From NCBI GenBank assembly GCA_021807595.1, contig JAKBCS010000014.1, forward strand, positions 1-55,644: DNA of 55,644 nt. Reading direction: 5' to 3'. The position numbers and the translations under genes are program-made. Shown here in pieces: positions 35,298-44,186 of this stretch. Source of the DNA: Planctomycetota bacterium. Its GTDB lineage: Bacteria; Planctomycetota; Planctomycetia; Gemmatales; Gemmataceae. A model generated the notes under the pieces. The model was given only the letters and a program-made list of their open reading frames with translations, ran no database searches and was not told the origin of the DNA. The first letter of the stretch is position 1. Every line of letters starts with the position of its first letter.

Positions 35298-36344
35298 CTA
35301 AGCGCGATTGATGACATCGATCATCTGACGCAAGCGGCCGAGGCTGCGGCGGTCGAAGCGGAAGCGCAAACGGGGCAGGTCGGCGATGTGGGTTTCGTTG
35401 GCCTCTTCGGGCAGCGCGTCGGTTTGCTCGAATGTGCCGGCGGCCAAGATGTCGGCGAACTCCGTGCGAAGCCGTTCCATCGTCTCGTCCGAAAGCCGAT
35501 GGATCAGTCTCAAGAGCAGCTCGCCGCGGACATAGCGCATACTATGATAAACGCGATAGAAATTGTGGACCTCGGCCACCGCCTCGTCCACCGAGTTCGT
35601 GACTTTGAACAGGGACATATCGGCGGGGGAGATCAGTTTGCGTTCGAGCAATTCGTCTTCGATGTACTGACGCCAACGCACCCAGTAATCGCCGCCCGGT
35701 TCGTCGAGCATGACGATGGGGAAAATTTGGCTTTTGCCGGTCTGCACCAGGGTCAGCACCTCGAAGCATTCGTCTTGGGTTCCGAAGCCTCCGGGAAAGA
35801 GGGCGACGGCGTCGGACTCCTTCACGAACAGGAGCTTGCGCGTGAAGAAGTATTTCAGGTGCATGAGTTTGAGATCGCCGCGAATAATCGGGTTGGCTTC
35901 CTGTTCGAAGGGCAGAAGGATATTGACGCCGATACTCTTTTCGCGTCCTGCGCCGACGTGTCCGGCTTCCATGATGCCGCTGGCCGCTCCGGTGATGACC
36001 ATCCATCCGTCGTCGGCGATGCGCTTGCTGAAGGCGACCGCCGAGGCATAAGCCGGATGGCTGGCAGGCAGGCGAGCCGAGCCGAAAACCGTCACCTTGC
36101 GTAAATGCCGATACGGTGTGAACACCTTGAGAGCATAGCGCAATTCTTTCAACGCGGTGCTGAGCAACTTCATGTCGCCGCGCGTCGCGCCATCGCGGAG
36201 GAGTTTATCGGCGGTCTCGCGCATCTGCTGCGCCAACTGCTCGACGCCGATCTGCTGGCGGTCGTCGATCGCCGCGTCGTCGTGTATGTGTTGAAACGAA
36301 CCGTGAAAAGAAGGGCCGTTTGCGTCGGGAGAGAGTTTGTGCAT
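35298..36344 (-). CDS. LOG-family (TIGR00730-like) Rossmann protein, long form
   Basis: 348 residues from the ATG at 36344 (an in-frame extension to 36422 is Ser/Arg-rich and unlikely). The central Rossmann part shows [33 protein letters not shown], and the LOG signature PGGFGTQDE (residues 184-192). LOG proteins release free cytokinin-type bases from nucleotide monophosphates, and bacterial members were once mis-annotated as lysine decarboxylases. Many are simple nucleotide 5'-monophosphate nucleosidases. This one has about 80 extra N-terminal and 100 extra C-terminal residues compared with the 190-residue family core. It converges on the ACT gene with a palindrome between. Substrate specificity is unknown. 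Confidence 0.85.
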   Translation of the reverse strand: MHKLSPDANGPSFHGSFQHIHDDAAIDDRQQIGVEQLAQQMRETADKLLRDGATRGDMKLLSTALKELRYALKVFTPYRHLRKVTVFGSARLPASHPAYASAVAFSKRIADDGWMVITGAASGIMEAGHVGAGREKSIGVNILLPFEQEANPIIRGDLKLMHLKYFFTRKLLFVKESDAVALFPGGFGTQDECFEVLTLVQTGKSQIFPIVMLDEPGGDYWVRWRQYIEDELLERKLISPADMSLFKVTNSVDEAVAEVHNFYRVYHSMRYVRGELLLRLIHRLSDETMERLRTEFADILAAGTFEQTDALPEEANETHIADLPRLRFRFDRRSLGRLRQMIDVINRA

Positions 36345-36453
36345 GAGAGAACAACTCGGTGACGGAGCGATGGACGGCTTCGTACCCGCCCGAACGCGAC
36401 AGCGAGAGGACGTTCCTTCCACCGATTGCGCCGTCGAGCGGGTTTCAAAGAGG

Positions 36454-36831
36454 TCAATCGCCGGTGAGGGCGGCCAATGCTTCGGCGCGCGTGTCGTACA
36501 GCGCCCACAGCGTATCGAGTGCGGTCATGTGCAAGAGTTCGCGGGCGCGATGCGAGGCACCGGCCACCACGACTTCGCTACCGTGTTCCTTGACGCGCTT
36601 GTGGCAACGCAACAGGAAGGACAAAAACACCGAGCCGACGTAATCGACCCGGCTGAGGTCGAAGATGAGGCCGGCCGGCGGGTCGGAGCGCAAGGGGGCC
36701 AACACCATCAGGGCCGCCTGCTCCATCAGATTCTCCGGCATTTTCTCCACTTCTGGAGACGGCGTGATGATGGCAATATCGCCGTGCCGTTCGATGTGGA
36801 AACTTTGCGCCTGTTTGCTTTCGTCCGTCAT
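36454..36831 (-). CDS. STAS-domain anti-sigma factor antagonist-like protein
   Basis: 125 residues. The fold pattern matches SpoIIAA/RsbV-type STAS domains: [15 protein letters not shown], then [20 protein letters not shown] with S67 at the usual phosphorylation position, and [20 protein letters not shown]. Such proteins bind anti-sigma kinases and are switched by serine phosphorylation in partner-switching systems, or carry messages in other signalling. No RsbW-like kinase is adjacent, though two Hanks-type kinases are encoded elsewhere in the window. The start at 36831 has no strong ribosome site. It precedes the LOG gene on the same strand by 109 bases. Confidence 0.85.
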   Translation of the reverse strand: MTDESKQAQSFHIERHGDIAIITPSPEVEKMPENLMEQAALMVLAPLRSDPPAGLIFDLSRVDYVGSVFLSFLLRCHKRVKEHGSEVVVAGASHRARELLHMTALDTLWALYDTRAEALAALTGD

Positions 36832-36897
36832 GATGGTCGCCGTGCTTGAGACAGGAAAATACCCATTTTCTTCAAGCTATCAGCCCGCGCCGGCGAA

Positions 36898-38454
36898 TCA
36901 AGGCATATCCAATCCTTTGATGGGTACCGTCTGTTTCGTGGGGTTGCTGAAACCGCCGTTCGATCCGATTATCGAGGAGGGCATGGGGCGAGGCTGAGAC
37001 GGTGTTCCCCCCAAGGGAGGCGAGGGCGGTTTCGGCGCATCACCTCCCAGCGGATTGCCGAAGTTCGGCGGCGAGACCCGTTGCCGAGACGTCTCCTGAG
37101 CATCGGTCGTCGGAGTGGAGGTTGAGGACGGGGCGTCGGTCGGCTTCACCTCAATGCTCTTGATGCGAGGAATTTTCAGATCGACTTTTACCACCTCGCG
37201 CCACTGATCCGATCCAACATTACCGGCCTCGTCGATCGCCGTCACTTTCACATAAAACTCGTAACGTCCGCCCAGTATCGGCGCGTCGGTCTTGATGCGC
37301 CAACTTCCCGTGTTCGCCAAGTTGCCTTCAATGGGCATCCAAGTACCGCTCTGCGGGGTGGGCGAAAGGAATATGCTTATGGGTGTGGCGCGTAAGAACG
37401 TGTCTTCGGCCTTCCAATACACGGTCATGTAGCCGCCGTCGTCTTCCTGCGCGACCGTGACGTTGGTGATCTTGACCTTCGGAGCTTCTTCGTCCACTTC
37501 GACCCAGATGTCGGGCGCGTCTCCGGGACGAGGATCTCGCTCGGCCAAACCGACGCCGCTGCGCGGGATGAGGCGAAAACCCCATCGCCCCGCGGAGTTT
37601 ACGGAAATCGCCACGGGACCGTCCGACGTGCCCTTCTCCGGGCATTTCGCCCACGCTTGCCCCCGATGCACTTTCCAGATGTCCACGGTTGCCACTTTGG
37701 ACGGCCCGACCGATTCGATGTCGAGTTTATAGTTGAGTTGAAACTTCTTGCTTTTGACGTAAATCACTTTCCCCTCGGTGGCGGCATCGTCGGGGTGGGG
37801 CATGTGCGCCACATTCTCTGGGACGTTCAGGCGGAGTTTCTTGACCTCCGAACGATTGCCCGCTCGATCCAACGCCTGCATCCGCACTTCCAACTCGCCC
37901 CCCCAGGCGGGCTTCCATCTCCACGTTTTCTCTGGCTCCGCTTGTGGAAACAGCGGCACCCAATCGCCGCCGTTGACCGAACGATACTCGAGCCAGATTT
38001 CCTTTAGATTCTCCTCTTTTATCTTCCAGTGAATGCCGGGCTGTCTCGATTCCGCAGTTGGAGGTACCGCGGACAATTCCTCAATGACGGGGGCTTGGGT
38101 ATCGACACAAATGCGAATGCTCGGAGAGACCGATTTGACGTCGGACGGAGAAAGGACTCCGTTCGCGCTTCGGGTCTGTACCACGAACGAGTACCACCCA
38201 TCGCCCTCGGCAGGGTAAAAGAACTTTCGCGCGCTGGGCTTCACGGCTCCGACATAGCTGTAAGGCTTGCGATCCGTCGAAACATAGAGCAAGATGTCGG
38301 CGATCTGCGGATCGTTCATCGCACCGAATGGGATGTTGAAATCCCGAAAGTTGACGTAGTGCGTTCGATTGTTATCGTCGGCTTGTGCGAAGAGGCCGGA
38401 CGGAAGGGCGGAATGCAACCCGCAGGCTAGCAAAACGATTGCGCACGCCCTCAT
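36898..38454 (-). CDS. secreted protein with Ig-like repeats
   Basis: 518 residues if the ATG at 38454 is used, which gives a clean signal peptide (MRACAIVLLACGLHSALPSG, cleavage near LFAQA). An upstream ATG at 38499 in the same frame is possible. The mature part has several beta-rich units with repeated fibronectin/Ig-like phrases: DTQAPVIEELSAVPPT, MQALDRAGNRSEVKKLRLNV, VTAIDEAGNVGSDQWREV. The last 90 residues are Pro/Ser/Gly-rich and probably disordered. No enzymatic motif is visible. It is most likely a periplasmic or surface structural protein. It is followed at 66 bases by the STAS gene. Its function is not recognised. Confidence 0.72.
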   Translation of the reverse strand: MRACAIVLLACGLHSALPSGLFAQADDNNRTHYVNFRDFNIPFGAMNDPQIADILLYVSTDRKPYSYVGAVKPSARKFFYPAEGDGWYSFVVQTRSANGVLSPSDVKSVSPSIRICVDTQAPVIEELSAVPPTAESRQPGIHWKIKEENLKEIWLEYRSVNGGDWVPLFPQAEPEKTWRWKPAWGGELEVRMQALDRAGNRSEVKKLRLNVPENVAHMPHPDDAATEGKVIYVKSKKFQLNYKLDIESVGPSKVATVDIWKVHRGQAWAKCPEKGTSDGPVAISVNSAGRWGFRLIPRSGVGLAERDPRPGDAPDIWVEVDEEAPKVKITNVTVAQEDDGGYMTVYWKAEDTFLRATPISIFLSPTPQSGTWMPIEGNLANTGSWRIKTDAPILGGRYEFYVKVTAIDEAGNVGSDQWREVVKVDLKIPRIKSIEVKPTDAPSSTSTPTTDAQETSRQRVSPPNFGNPLGGDAPKPPSPPLGGTPSQPRPMPSSIIGSNGGFSNPTKQTVPIKGLDMP

Positions 38455-38748
38455 GCGGCCTACGTTCGGCTTCCTGCCTTGTGGGATGACTCGCCCCATG
38501 TCGCTCTCGCTATTCTCCGAGCAAGAGAGCGGCATCGCCTCAAGTCGGAGGAATGGAATCTTCGGTTTTTTATTGTTTCGATCCGCCGCCTCATACCCGA
38601 AATACGCCGACGCCGCAATGCGATTCCATTTCGCGCGCCACCGCCGTCGTGTCGTGGAGGGGGCATTCCCCATTTTTCATCATCGACCGCGGCTTCGATA
38701 CACTTGAGGTAATGTGGGAAGGAAAGCGAACCGGCAGCGCGACCTGAA

Positions 38749-38814
38749 GGCGAACCGGCATCGTAAGCTGCCGGGTATGTTCCCATACCATGCAGCTTAC
38801 GATGCCGGCTCGCC
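38749..38814. repeat. large perfect-type hairpin after the DUF1501 gene
   Basis: Arms of about 31 bases (38749-38779 and 38784-38814) are inverse complements with only a few mismatches around a TTCC loop; for example CCGGCATCGTAAGCTGC pairs with GCAGCTTACGATGCCGG. It lies 7 bases beyond the DUF1501 stop codon on the reverse strand. No T tract follows, so it resembles a mobile palindromic element used as a transcript end rather than a standard terminator. The rest of 38455-38748 shows nothing recognisable. Confidence 0.8.
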
Positions 38815-38821
38815 AAGAGGG

Positions 38822-40141
38822 TTAGGCCAAGCCCTTGAGGGGTTTGCCGTCGGCGATTTCCAACGGACGACCGAGGTTGTCGCGCACCTTGGTTCCCGGA
38901 TCGACGCCCAAACCTTTGAACACGGTAGCGAAGAGGTCGCCAATGCTGGCGCGCGCGTCGCCTTGCACGTCCATGCCGTCTTTGGAGGTAGCCCCGAAGA
39001 TCTGCCCGCCTTGAATCGCTCCACCGCCGACCACGACCGACCAGCAGCGTGCCCAATGATCGCGTCCAGTGTTCTGATTGATGCGCGGAGTGCGGCCAAA
39101 CTCGCCCATCCACAAGACGACGGTGTTCTTCCACATGCCGCGTTCGACGAGATCCTTCACCAGCGTGCCCATGCCCTTGTCCAAGCGCGGGCCGTTGCCG
39201 TTCTTGAGCGTGTTGAAGATGTTGCCGTGGTTGTCCCAACCACCGAGGTCGATCTCAACGCAAGTGACACCCTGCTCAACGAGCTTGCGTGCCAGCAAGC
39301 AGCCCATGCCGAAACCGTTGCGTTGTCCACCGTAAGCCTCGATCACCTTGGCCGGCTCTTTGTTCACTTCAAAGACCGTGCGCAGCGGTGAGATGGTAAG
39401 GTCGAAGGCTTTCTTATAAATGGCTTCGTGGGCCTGGGCCGCGCTACCGGCTGCCTCACGATCCGAGGATTTCTTCAAGTGGGGGAAAGCTCCCTCGTTG
39501 AAGTTATCCTCGACGGTGTAGAAAAGCCGTTGTCGGCGACGCAACCGTTCCGTGGTCTCTTCCTCGCTGCCCAGCCCGGGCGCTTTGATATTCTGCGGCG
39601 GTTGTCCCGCGTTCTGCACCGAGAACGGAGCGTACATCATGCCGAGGAAGCCCGGCCCGATGCGTTGGGCCGTGCCGCCGACGCCGATGAAGCCCGGCAA
39701 CGGTAGATTCTTATCGGTCAACAGCGACGACGCGGTGGCACCCAATGCTGGGTACTGAACGACGGGGCTGGGCTGTCGGCCCGTGTTCATCAACACCGTG
39801 CCGCGTTCGTGGCTGCCTTCGTTGGTCACGAGCGAACGCACGATGGACAGATTCTTGAATTGGCTGGCGACGGTCGGCAGAATTTCGCTGATTTCGATGC
39901 CCGATGCAGGCGTCTTAATCGGCTTGAATTCGCCGCCGGTTTGCTCGCCGGGCTTGAGATCCCATAAGTCGATGGTGGATGGTCCACCGCCCATCCACAT
40001 GATGATGAGACTCTTGTTGTCTTTTTTGAGTTTGGGCGCGGCCGCCTGAAGCCCTTGCCAGAATTGCATACCCGGTACGGCAAGAGCCGACGCCGTCGCC
40101 ACATGCTTCAGAAAGTGCCGACGATTCATACCCGCGGACAT
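38822..40141 (-). CDS. DUF1501 domain-containing protein with Tat signal
   Basis: 439 residues, ATG at 40141 with AGGGGG upstream. The N-terminus MNRRHFLKHVATASALAVPG is a twin-arginine signal (RRHFLK). The mature domain is DUF1501, a sulfatase-like fold abundant in planctomycetes: IIMWMGGGPSTIDLWDLKPG, HERGTVLMNTGRQPSPV, ETTERLRRRQRLF, VTCVEIDLGGWDNHGNIF, VVLWMGEFGRTPRINQNTGRD. Export through TatC, encoded at 16596-17768, is expected. DUF1501 genes usually stand next to a DUF1549/DUF1553 (PSD1) gene. Here the neighbours are a DUF4139 protein upstream and a large hairpin downstream, while a PSD1 gene lies 7 kb away. The biochemical role of the family is not established. Confidence 0.93.
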   Translation of the reverse strand: MSAGMNRRHFLKHVATASALAVPGMQFWQGLQAAAPKLKKDNKSLIIMWMGGGPSTIDLWDLKPGEQTGGEFKPIKTPASGIEISEILPTVASQFKNLSIVRSLVTNEGSHERGTVLMNTGRQPSPVVQYPALGATASSLLTDKNLPLPGFIGVGGTAQRIGPGFLGMMYAPFSVQNAGQPPQNIKAPGLGSEEETTERLRRRQRLFYTVEDNFNEGAFPHLKKSSDREAAGSAAQAHEAIYKKAFDLTISPLRTVFEVNKEPAKVIEAYGGQRNGFGMGCLLARKLVEQGVTCVEIDLGGWDNHGNIFNTLKNGNGPRLDKGMGTLVKDLVERGMWKNTVVLWMGEFGRTPRINQNTGRDHWARCWSVVVGGGAIQGGQIFGATSKDGMDVQGDARASIGDLFATVFKGLGVDPGTKVRDNLGRPLEIADGKPLKGLA

Positions 40142-40377
40142 GGAGAACCCCCTGTTTCGTGTTGGCGAGCTGTTCCGATTCGGGAGGCAGCCCTACCGTT
40201 TCAGCATGGAACGAACCTCCCGGTCTGTCAAGTAGCTCCCACCGCTTCGCACACCGGGGCGTTCTAATCATAAGACGATAGGGTATTCCGAGTAGTTCCG
40301 TAAAATCTCGAAGCCCGAAGAGTCCGCGAAGGTTGGTATTCCTTCGCGGACGCCTTCAGGCTCTGAAATACGCACCG

Positions 40378-42555
40378 TCATTCGGCATTGAAAGAGGCAA
40401 GGTAATCCTCGAACACTTTGCGTTGATCGTGTTCTATACCCTGTTGCTTTTTGATGTCGGCGAGATACTTTTCGATCTGGTTTTCCTGTTCGTTAAACTT
40501 TTTCACAATCCGCTGGAACGCCTCCGAAGTTTGCGGCAACTCCTTCAAATTGGCTCGCAGTCGCGGCTGATCGTTGCGAATGGTGTCCAGCTGCCGTTGC
40601 AACTCGGCGATCTCGCGCTGCGTCTTCTGCATGGTCCAACGCAACTCCATCGACTTCTGCAAACCGGCTTTGACCTTCTCGCTGCAAACCGGCTGATTCA
40701 TGAAGATCCGGATGTTATTGTCGTCGAGATTTGTTAGCTGAATCGTTTGCTGGGTCACGCGCTCTTCGGTGACTGCTTCCTTCGTCGTCTTACCGGGTGC
40801 GACTTTGACCTGGAAGCGGTAGAAGTCGCTGGCCGTCTCGACCGGCTTTTCGGTGGACACGAGTTTGAAATCGTTGCGAACTGGATGCTCGATCAAGACC
40901 GTGCGCTCGCGATCGTTGCGGTTTTTGATGGTATACGTCTTGGTCTCCCGCAGTTTCGTCGTGGTGTACACAATGCCCTTGACGGCTTTGAGTTGCGTCA
41001 TGCGGCCATTGTCGGAGGACGGGACGGGATTCACTTCGGTGCCAAGATCGACGGCGTAGGAGAGGAGCCGTTCCTCATTGGGTTGCAGATCGAGAATCCG
41101 GGCATCGCCGGCATAGTTCGATCCTTCAAAAACGGTGATAGGCCCCTGCATCAGGTGCATCCCCGACGTGTTCTTGAACCGCAATCCAAGCAGCGGGAAC
41201 TTGGCTTGCGTTCGTTCGTTGTAGATGGAAACCCGACCGCCATCCACGTCTTTGTTGATGATGGGCAATAGGGCCGATTTCTGGCGCGCCAAAGACACTG
41301 GCTTATCGAGAGCGTACTGGAAAAAGTCGCCCAATTTGCCGGCCGAAGCCGCGCTGGAAACGCTGGCCGCCAGTTCCATGCGATCCTCGAGAATCGCTTT
41401 ACGCTTCTCCATCGCCTCCCCCTTTCCAGCTCCTCGACCTAATGCACCGCGAAAGCGCGCTTGCTCGTCGTTCTTCTGCAATTCCATTTGACGCCTACCG
41501 GGCATGGCCATGCCTGGTGCCGGCCCTGCGGCGGCGGCGGCCACTTGGTCCACGGGTTGGTTCATGCCGCCACTGTAGGCGACCGGGCGCAGCGAAGCGA
41601 ATAGTTCCATCTCGACCACCGGGCGCGGAACGTACAGGGGTTGATACAAATCCATCTGGAACGAGATGGGACGACCGCTAACGAGCGCCATGCGCACGTC
41701 CTTCCAATCTTCGTCGGTCGGATTTTCGACTACGGCCCACCCTTGCAAGAAAGGCTTCTGCGATTCTTTGTCCAGAACCAGGCGATAGCTCGTCTTCCAG
41801 ATCGGGTTTTCGATGACGTAACCGACGCGGACCTCGCGCTTGCCTTCGCCGAGGAAGCTGATCGACACGGACTTCTTTTGGGTATCGTGCGAGAGCGCCA
41901 GGGTTTCTAAGGCTTTTTTGAACTCGCTGTCGATGATCGGGTTGAGGAAGCGGAGTCGTTGCACCTCCGGCAACTTCAAACAGCGCATGCCGTCGGCGCA
42001 CCACAGATTGAGCATTTCGACCTCGACGGTGTCCTTTCCACCGACGGCCTGTTTGTGTTTCTCGCAACCGATGAGCGTGCCGGTCAGAGTGCCGGGCTGC
42101 GTGGCGTTGGTCTGTTGCAGCACGACTTCGACTTTCTCGCCGCGCGCCTGGTCTAGAATTTGTGCAAAGGTCGGATTCGTCGTCAGGTTGACGGCAAAGC
42201 TCTTGAGTGTGCGTTCGAGGGGAGCGTTGGAATCGTAGGAGACGGTGGAAACGTGTCCGCCGTCGAGATCGCGGACGACCAGCGATTTCAGGAGATCGTT
42301 GATGTCCTGCACGGGGAAGGAGAGATCGACCCGTGCTTTGCCCTCGACGCTGCCTTCGCGTTGGAAATAGCCAACGCCGCTGCTAAAGAGGACGACTTGG
42401 CCAATGGGCAACTGCGTCGTTTGAAACGAGGACTCTTGCCGTGCCGCAGCCTTGGATGCTTCGGCGGACGAAGGCCGCGGCGACAGAAAGACCATGACCC
42501 CCAGCGCCGACAAGACGCCTCCGGCCACCCAAGCAACATACCATCTACGAAACAT
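40378..42555 (-). CDS. DUF4139 domain-containing envelope protein
   Basis: 725 residues from the ATG at 42555, which follows GGGAGATGGGA; a longer in-frame start at 42705 lacks support. A signal/anchor helix (WYVAWVAGGVLSALGVMVFL) is at residues 4-23. The body matches DUF4139 proteins (MuiA-like): VVLFSSGVGYFQREG near the start, VGYVIENPIWKTSYRLVLD, GWAVVENPTDEDWKDVRMALVSG and the late KRKTYTIKNRNDRERTVLIEHP-like region (seen as ETKTYTIKNRNDRERT). The last 120 residues form a coiled coil (ELRWTMQKTQREIAELQRQ onward). MuiA-type proteins are linked to envelope and capsule phenotypes in some bacteria, but the reaction is unknown. It lies 236 bases upstream of the DUF1501 gene on the same strand; no promoter between them was identified. 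Confidence 0.87.
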   Translation of the reverse strand: MFRRWYVAWVAGGVLSALGVMVFLSPRPSSAEASKAAARQESSFQTTQLPIGQVVLFSSGVGYFQREGSVEGKARVDLSFPVQDINDLLKSLVVRDLDGGHVSTVSYDSNAPLERTLKSFAVNLTTNPTFAQILDQARGEKVEVVLQQTNATQPGTLTGTLIGCEKHKQAVGGKDTVEVEMLNLWCADGMRCLKLPEVQRLRFLNPIIDSEFKKALETLALSHDTQKKSVSISFLGEGKREVRVGYVIENPIWKTSYRLVLDKESQKPFLQGWAVVENPTDEDWKDVRMALVSGRPISFQMDLYQPLYVPRPVVEMELFASLRPVAYSGGMNQPVDQVAAAAAGPAPGMAMPGRRQMELQKNDEQARFRGALGRGAGKGEAMEKRKAILEDRMELAASVSSAASAGKLGDFFQYALDKPVSLARQKSALLPIINKDVDGGRVSIYNERTQAKFPLLGLRFKNTSGMHLMQGPITVFEGSNYAGDARILDLQPNEERLLSYAVDLGTEVNPVPSSDNGRMTQLKAVKGIVYTTTKLRETKTYTIKNRNDRERTVLIEHPVRNDFKLVSTEKPVETASDFYRFQVKVAPGKTTKEAVTEERVTQQTIQLTNLDDNNIRIFMNQPVCSEKVKAGLQKSMELRWTMQKTQREIAELQRQLDTIRNDQPRLRANLKELPQTSEAFQRIVKKFNEQENQIEKYLADIKKQQGIEHDQRKVFEDYLASFNAE

Positions 42556-42753
42556 GATCCCATCTCCCTTGAAATTGTGACTGCTTCTGAAACAACAGGG
42601 TGCGTCTAACCCAATAAGACGATCCGGAGACCTCATTGGATTGACCGCGTTTCCATCGGATCGAGCGCGGCACGCCAGCGCCCCGTTGTTTCGAGCTTCG
42701 GGCAAGCATGGTCTTAGCGGATCGAATCGAAACGCCGGGGCGTATAATTGCGG

Positions 42754-42783
42754 TTGTTGGGAGACGCTGTATCCGTTTATAAT
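42754..42783 (+). promoter_or_regulatory. putative promoter of the TPR-protein gene
   Basis: TTGTTG (42754-42759), an 18-base spacer and a perfect TATAAT (42778-42783). A second TATAAT at 42743-42748 lacks a matching -35. The start codon at 42849 is 66 bases downstream of the -10. Confidence 0.45.
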
Positions 42784-42848
42784 TCAACCACTCGCAAACA
42801 CTCGCGCGAACGGCACATTCGACGCGTCTCAACGTGGGGGGGCGAATT

Positions 42849-43784
42849 ATGGAACCCGGGAAGATCGAGCGCCTGTGTCTCAAGGCCCGGCAAGCCATTG
42901 AGGCCCGCGATTGGGAAAAAGCCAAACAAGCCTACTTGATGGCGCTGGGGCTGCGCTCCGACGCACCGGACATTCACATGGGGTTGGCCACCGTGTACTT
43001 CCAACTCCGCGAACTGACCAGCGCCGCGCATCACTTTCGCGAAGTGACGCGCCTCGATCCCCTGCGCGCCGGTGCCTATGTGAATCTCGGTGCCGTCCTC
43101 AATTTGATGCAAGAGTTCGATGAATCCGTGGCCGCACTGCGGCGCGGCATTCAACTCGATCCGCAGCGCGTCGAAGGCTACTATAACCTCGGTCTGGTCT
43201 ATCGCCGAAAAGGTCAGCTCGATCTGGCCATCCAGGCGTACCGCGAAGCGATCCGTCTGAATCCGCGCATGTCTGACGCCAATCTCAACCTGGCCAATTT
43301 GTTCGTCGACAAACAACAATACCGCCAGGCCATCCAACACTACGACGAAGCCTTGAAGTTGCGCCCTCATTGGGACAAAGCCCTCGAAGGCCGCGCGCAT
43401 GCGCAGGCGCTGATGTCCGGCGATCGTCCCGCGGCGAAGCAAGGCGCGCCCTCCGTCGGCCAAGCCGGCGGGCGATCCGCCGCCGAACTCGAAAAAAGCG
43501 TCGATCCGAATGTCCACGCTCTTTTGCTAACCGCGCTGAACAACGAAGCCGAGATGACGGGAGAACTGGGCCGACGCTTTCAAAAGGTACTATCCGATGA
43601 AATTGAGCCAGCCATTAAAGAATTGTCTAGCTGCTTGCTCTATCCCGATGGTTCCTCAAGCGAGCTAGACGCGTGCGTCCGCCGTTTCGAGGAATCTCTC
43701 CAACACGTGCGCGACGCCCAGAAAAACATGGATGCCGGCATCGCGCGCGTGCAAAAACTCAACGCCCAGTTCCCGACCCACTGA
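42849..43784 (+). CDS. tetratricopeptide-repeat protein
   Basis: 311 residues from the ATG at 42849 (GGGGGGCGA upstream; a GTG at 42834 is in frame but overlaps that site). Residues about 5-185 contain five TPR units, recognisable by A-x-x-x-Y/A patterns such as ARDWEKAKQAYLMALGLR, GAYVNLGAVLNLMQEFDESV, EGYYNLGLVYRRKGQLDLAI and ANLNLANLFVDKQQYRQAI. The C-terminal 120 residues are a helical, charged domain (LLLTALNNEAEMTGELGRRF onward), probably a coiled coil. TPR proteins are scaffolds for protein complexes. The next gene on the strand is a small MshEN-like protein, 80 bases away, and a Ser/Thr kinase converges beyond it. No specific partner can be named. Confidence 0.88.
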   Translation: MEPGKIERLCLKARQAIEARDWEKAKQAYLMALGLRSDAPDIHMGLATVYFQLRELTSAAHHFREVTRLDPLRAGAYVNLGAVLNLMQEFDESVAALRRGIQLDPQRVEGYYNLGLVYRRKGQLDLAIQAYREAIRLNPRMSDANLNLANLFVDKQQYRQAIQHYDEALKLRPHWDKALEGRAHAQALMSGDRPAAKQGAPSVGQAGGRSAAELEKSVDPNVHALLLTALNNEAEMTGELGRRFQKVLSDEIEPAIKELSSCLLYPDGSSSELDACVRRFEESLQHVRDAQKNMDAGIARVQKLNAQFPTH

Positions 43785-43864
43785 CACCTCCATCGTGAGC
43801 TATAGTTGTGCGGAATCCGCGCGCGGAGCTTCCTACCCGTCGGCGGTTCTCAGAGGCACAACGG

Positions 43865-44125
43865 ATGCACGCGGAACAGAAGCTCGGCGAGATCCTCGTT
43901 CGTTTGAAGGCCATCTCGCGTTCGGATTTTCAACTCGTCATGGAAACGCTGCGGCGCGGCGGACGCCGACAAAAGTTCGGTCGAACCGCGCGCGCCATGG
44001 GGCTGGTCGAGGAGGAACACATCCTCGCCGCTTTGGCGGTACAGATGGATCTTTTCCCCGGAATTCAGAGAATGACGCTCGCACAGATTCTCGAATACCT
44101 GCACACCGCCGAAACGCCCCGCTGA
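43865..44125 (+). CDS. small MshEN/GspE-N-like domain protein
   Basis: 86 residues from the ATG at 43865 (AGAGG upstream; a GTG at 43808 is in frame but less likely). The sequence KLGEILVRLKAISRSDFQLVM, then GRTARAMGLVEEEHILAALA and QMDLFPG follows the pattern of the MshEN / GspE N-terminal domain. That domain precedes ATPases of type II secretion and type IV pili, and some members bind cyclic di-GMP. Here the domain stands alone, without an ATPase. It may be an adaptor or c-di-GMP reader; this is inference from pattern only. It follows the TPR gene and converges on a kinase gene. Confidence 0.65.
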   Translation: MHAEQKLGEILVRLKAISRSDFQLVMETLRRGGRRQKFGRTARAMGLVEEEHILAALAVQMDLFPGIQRMTLAQILEYLHTAETPR

Positions 44126-44186
44126 CCTTGAGGGATCGACCGGCAATGGGTCACCTCTCCATCGCCAGGTCGCTTCTCGGTCGATG

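Noticed and set aside
35295-36104. 269-codon forward frame
   Set aside because: It is antisense to the LOG-family gene with its intact PGGFGTQDE motif.
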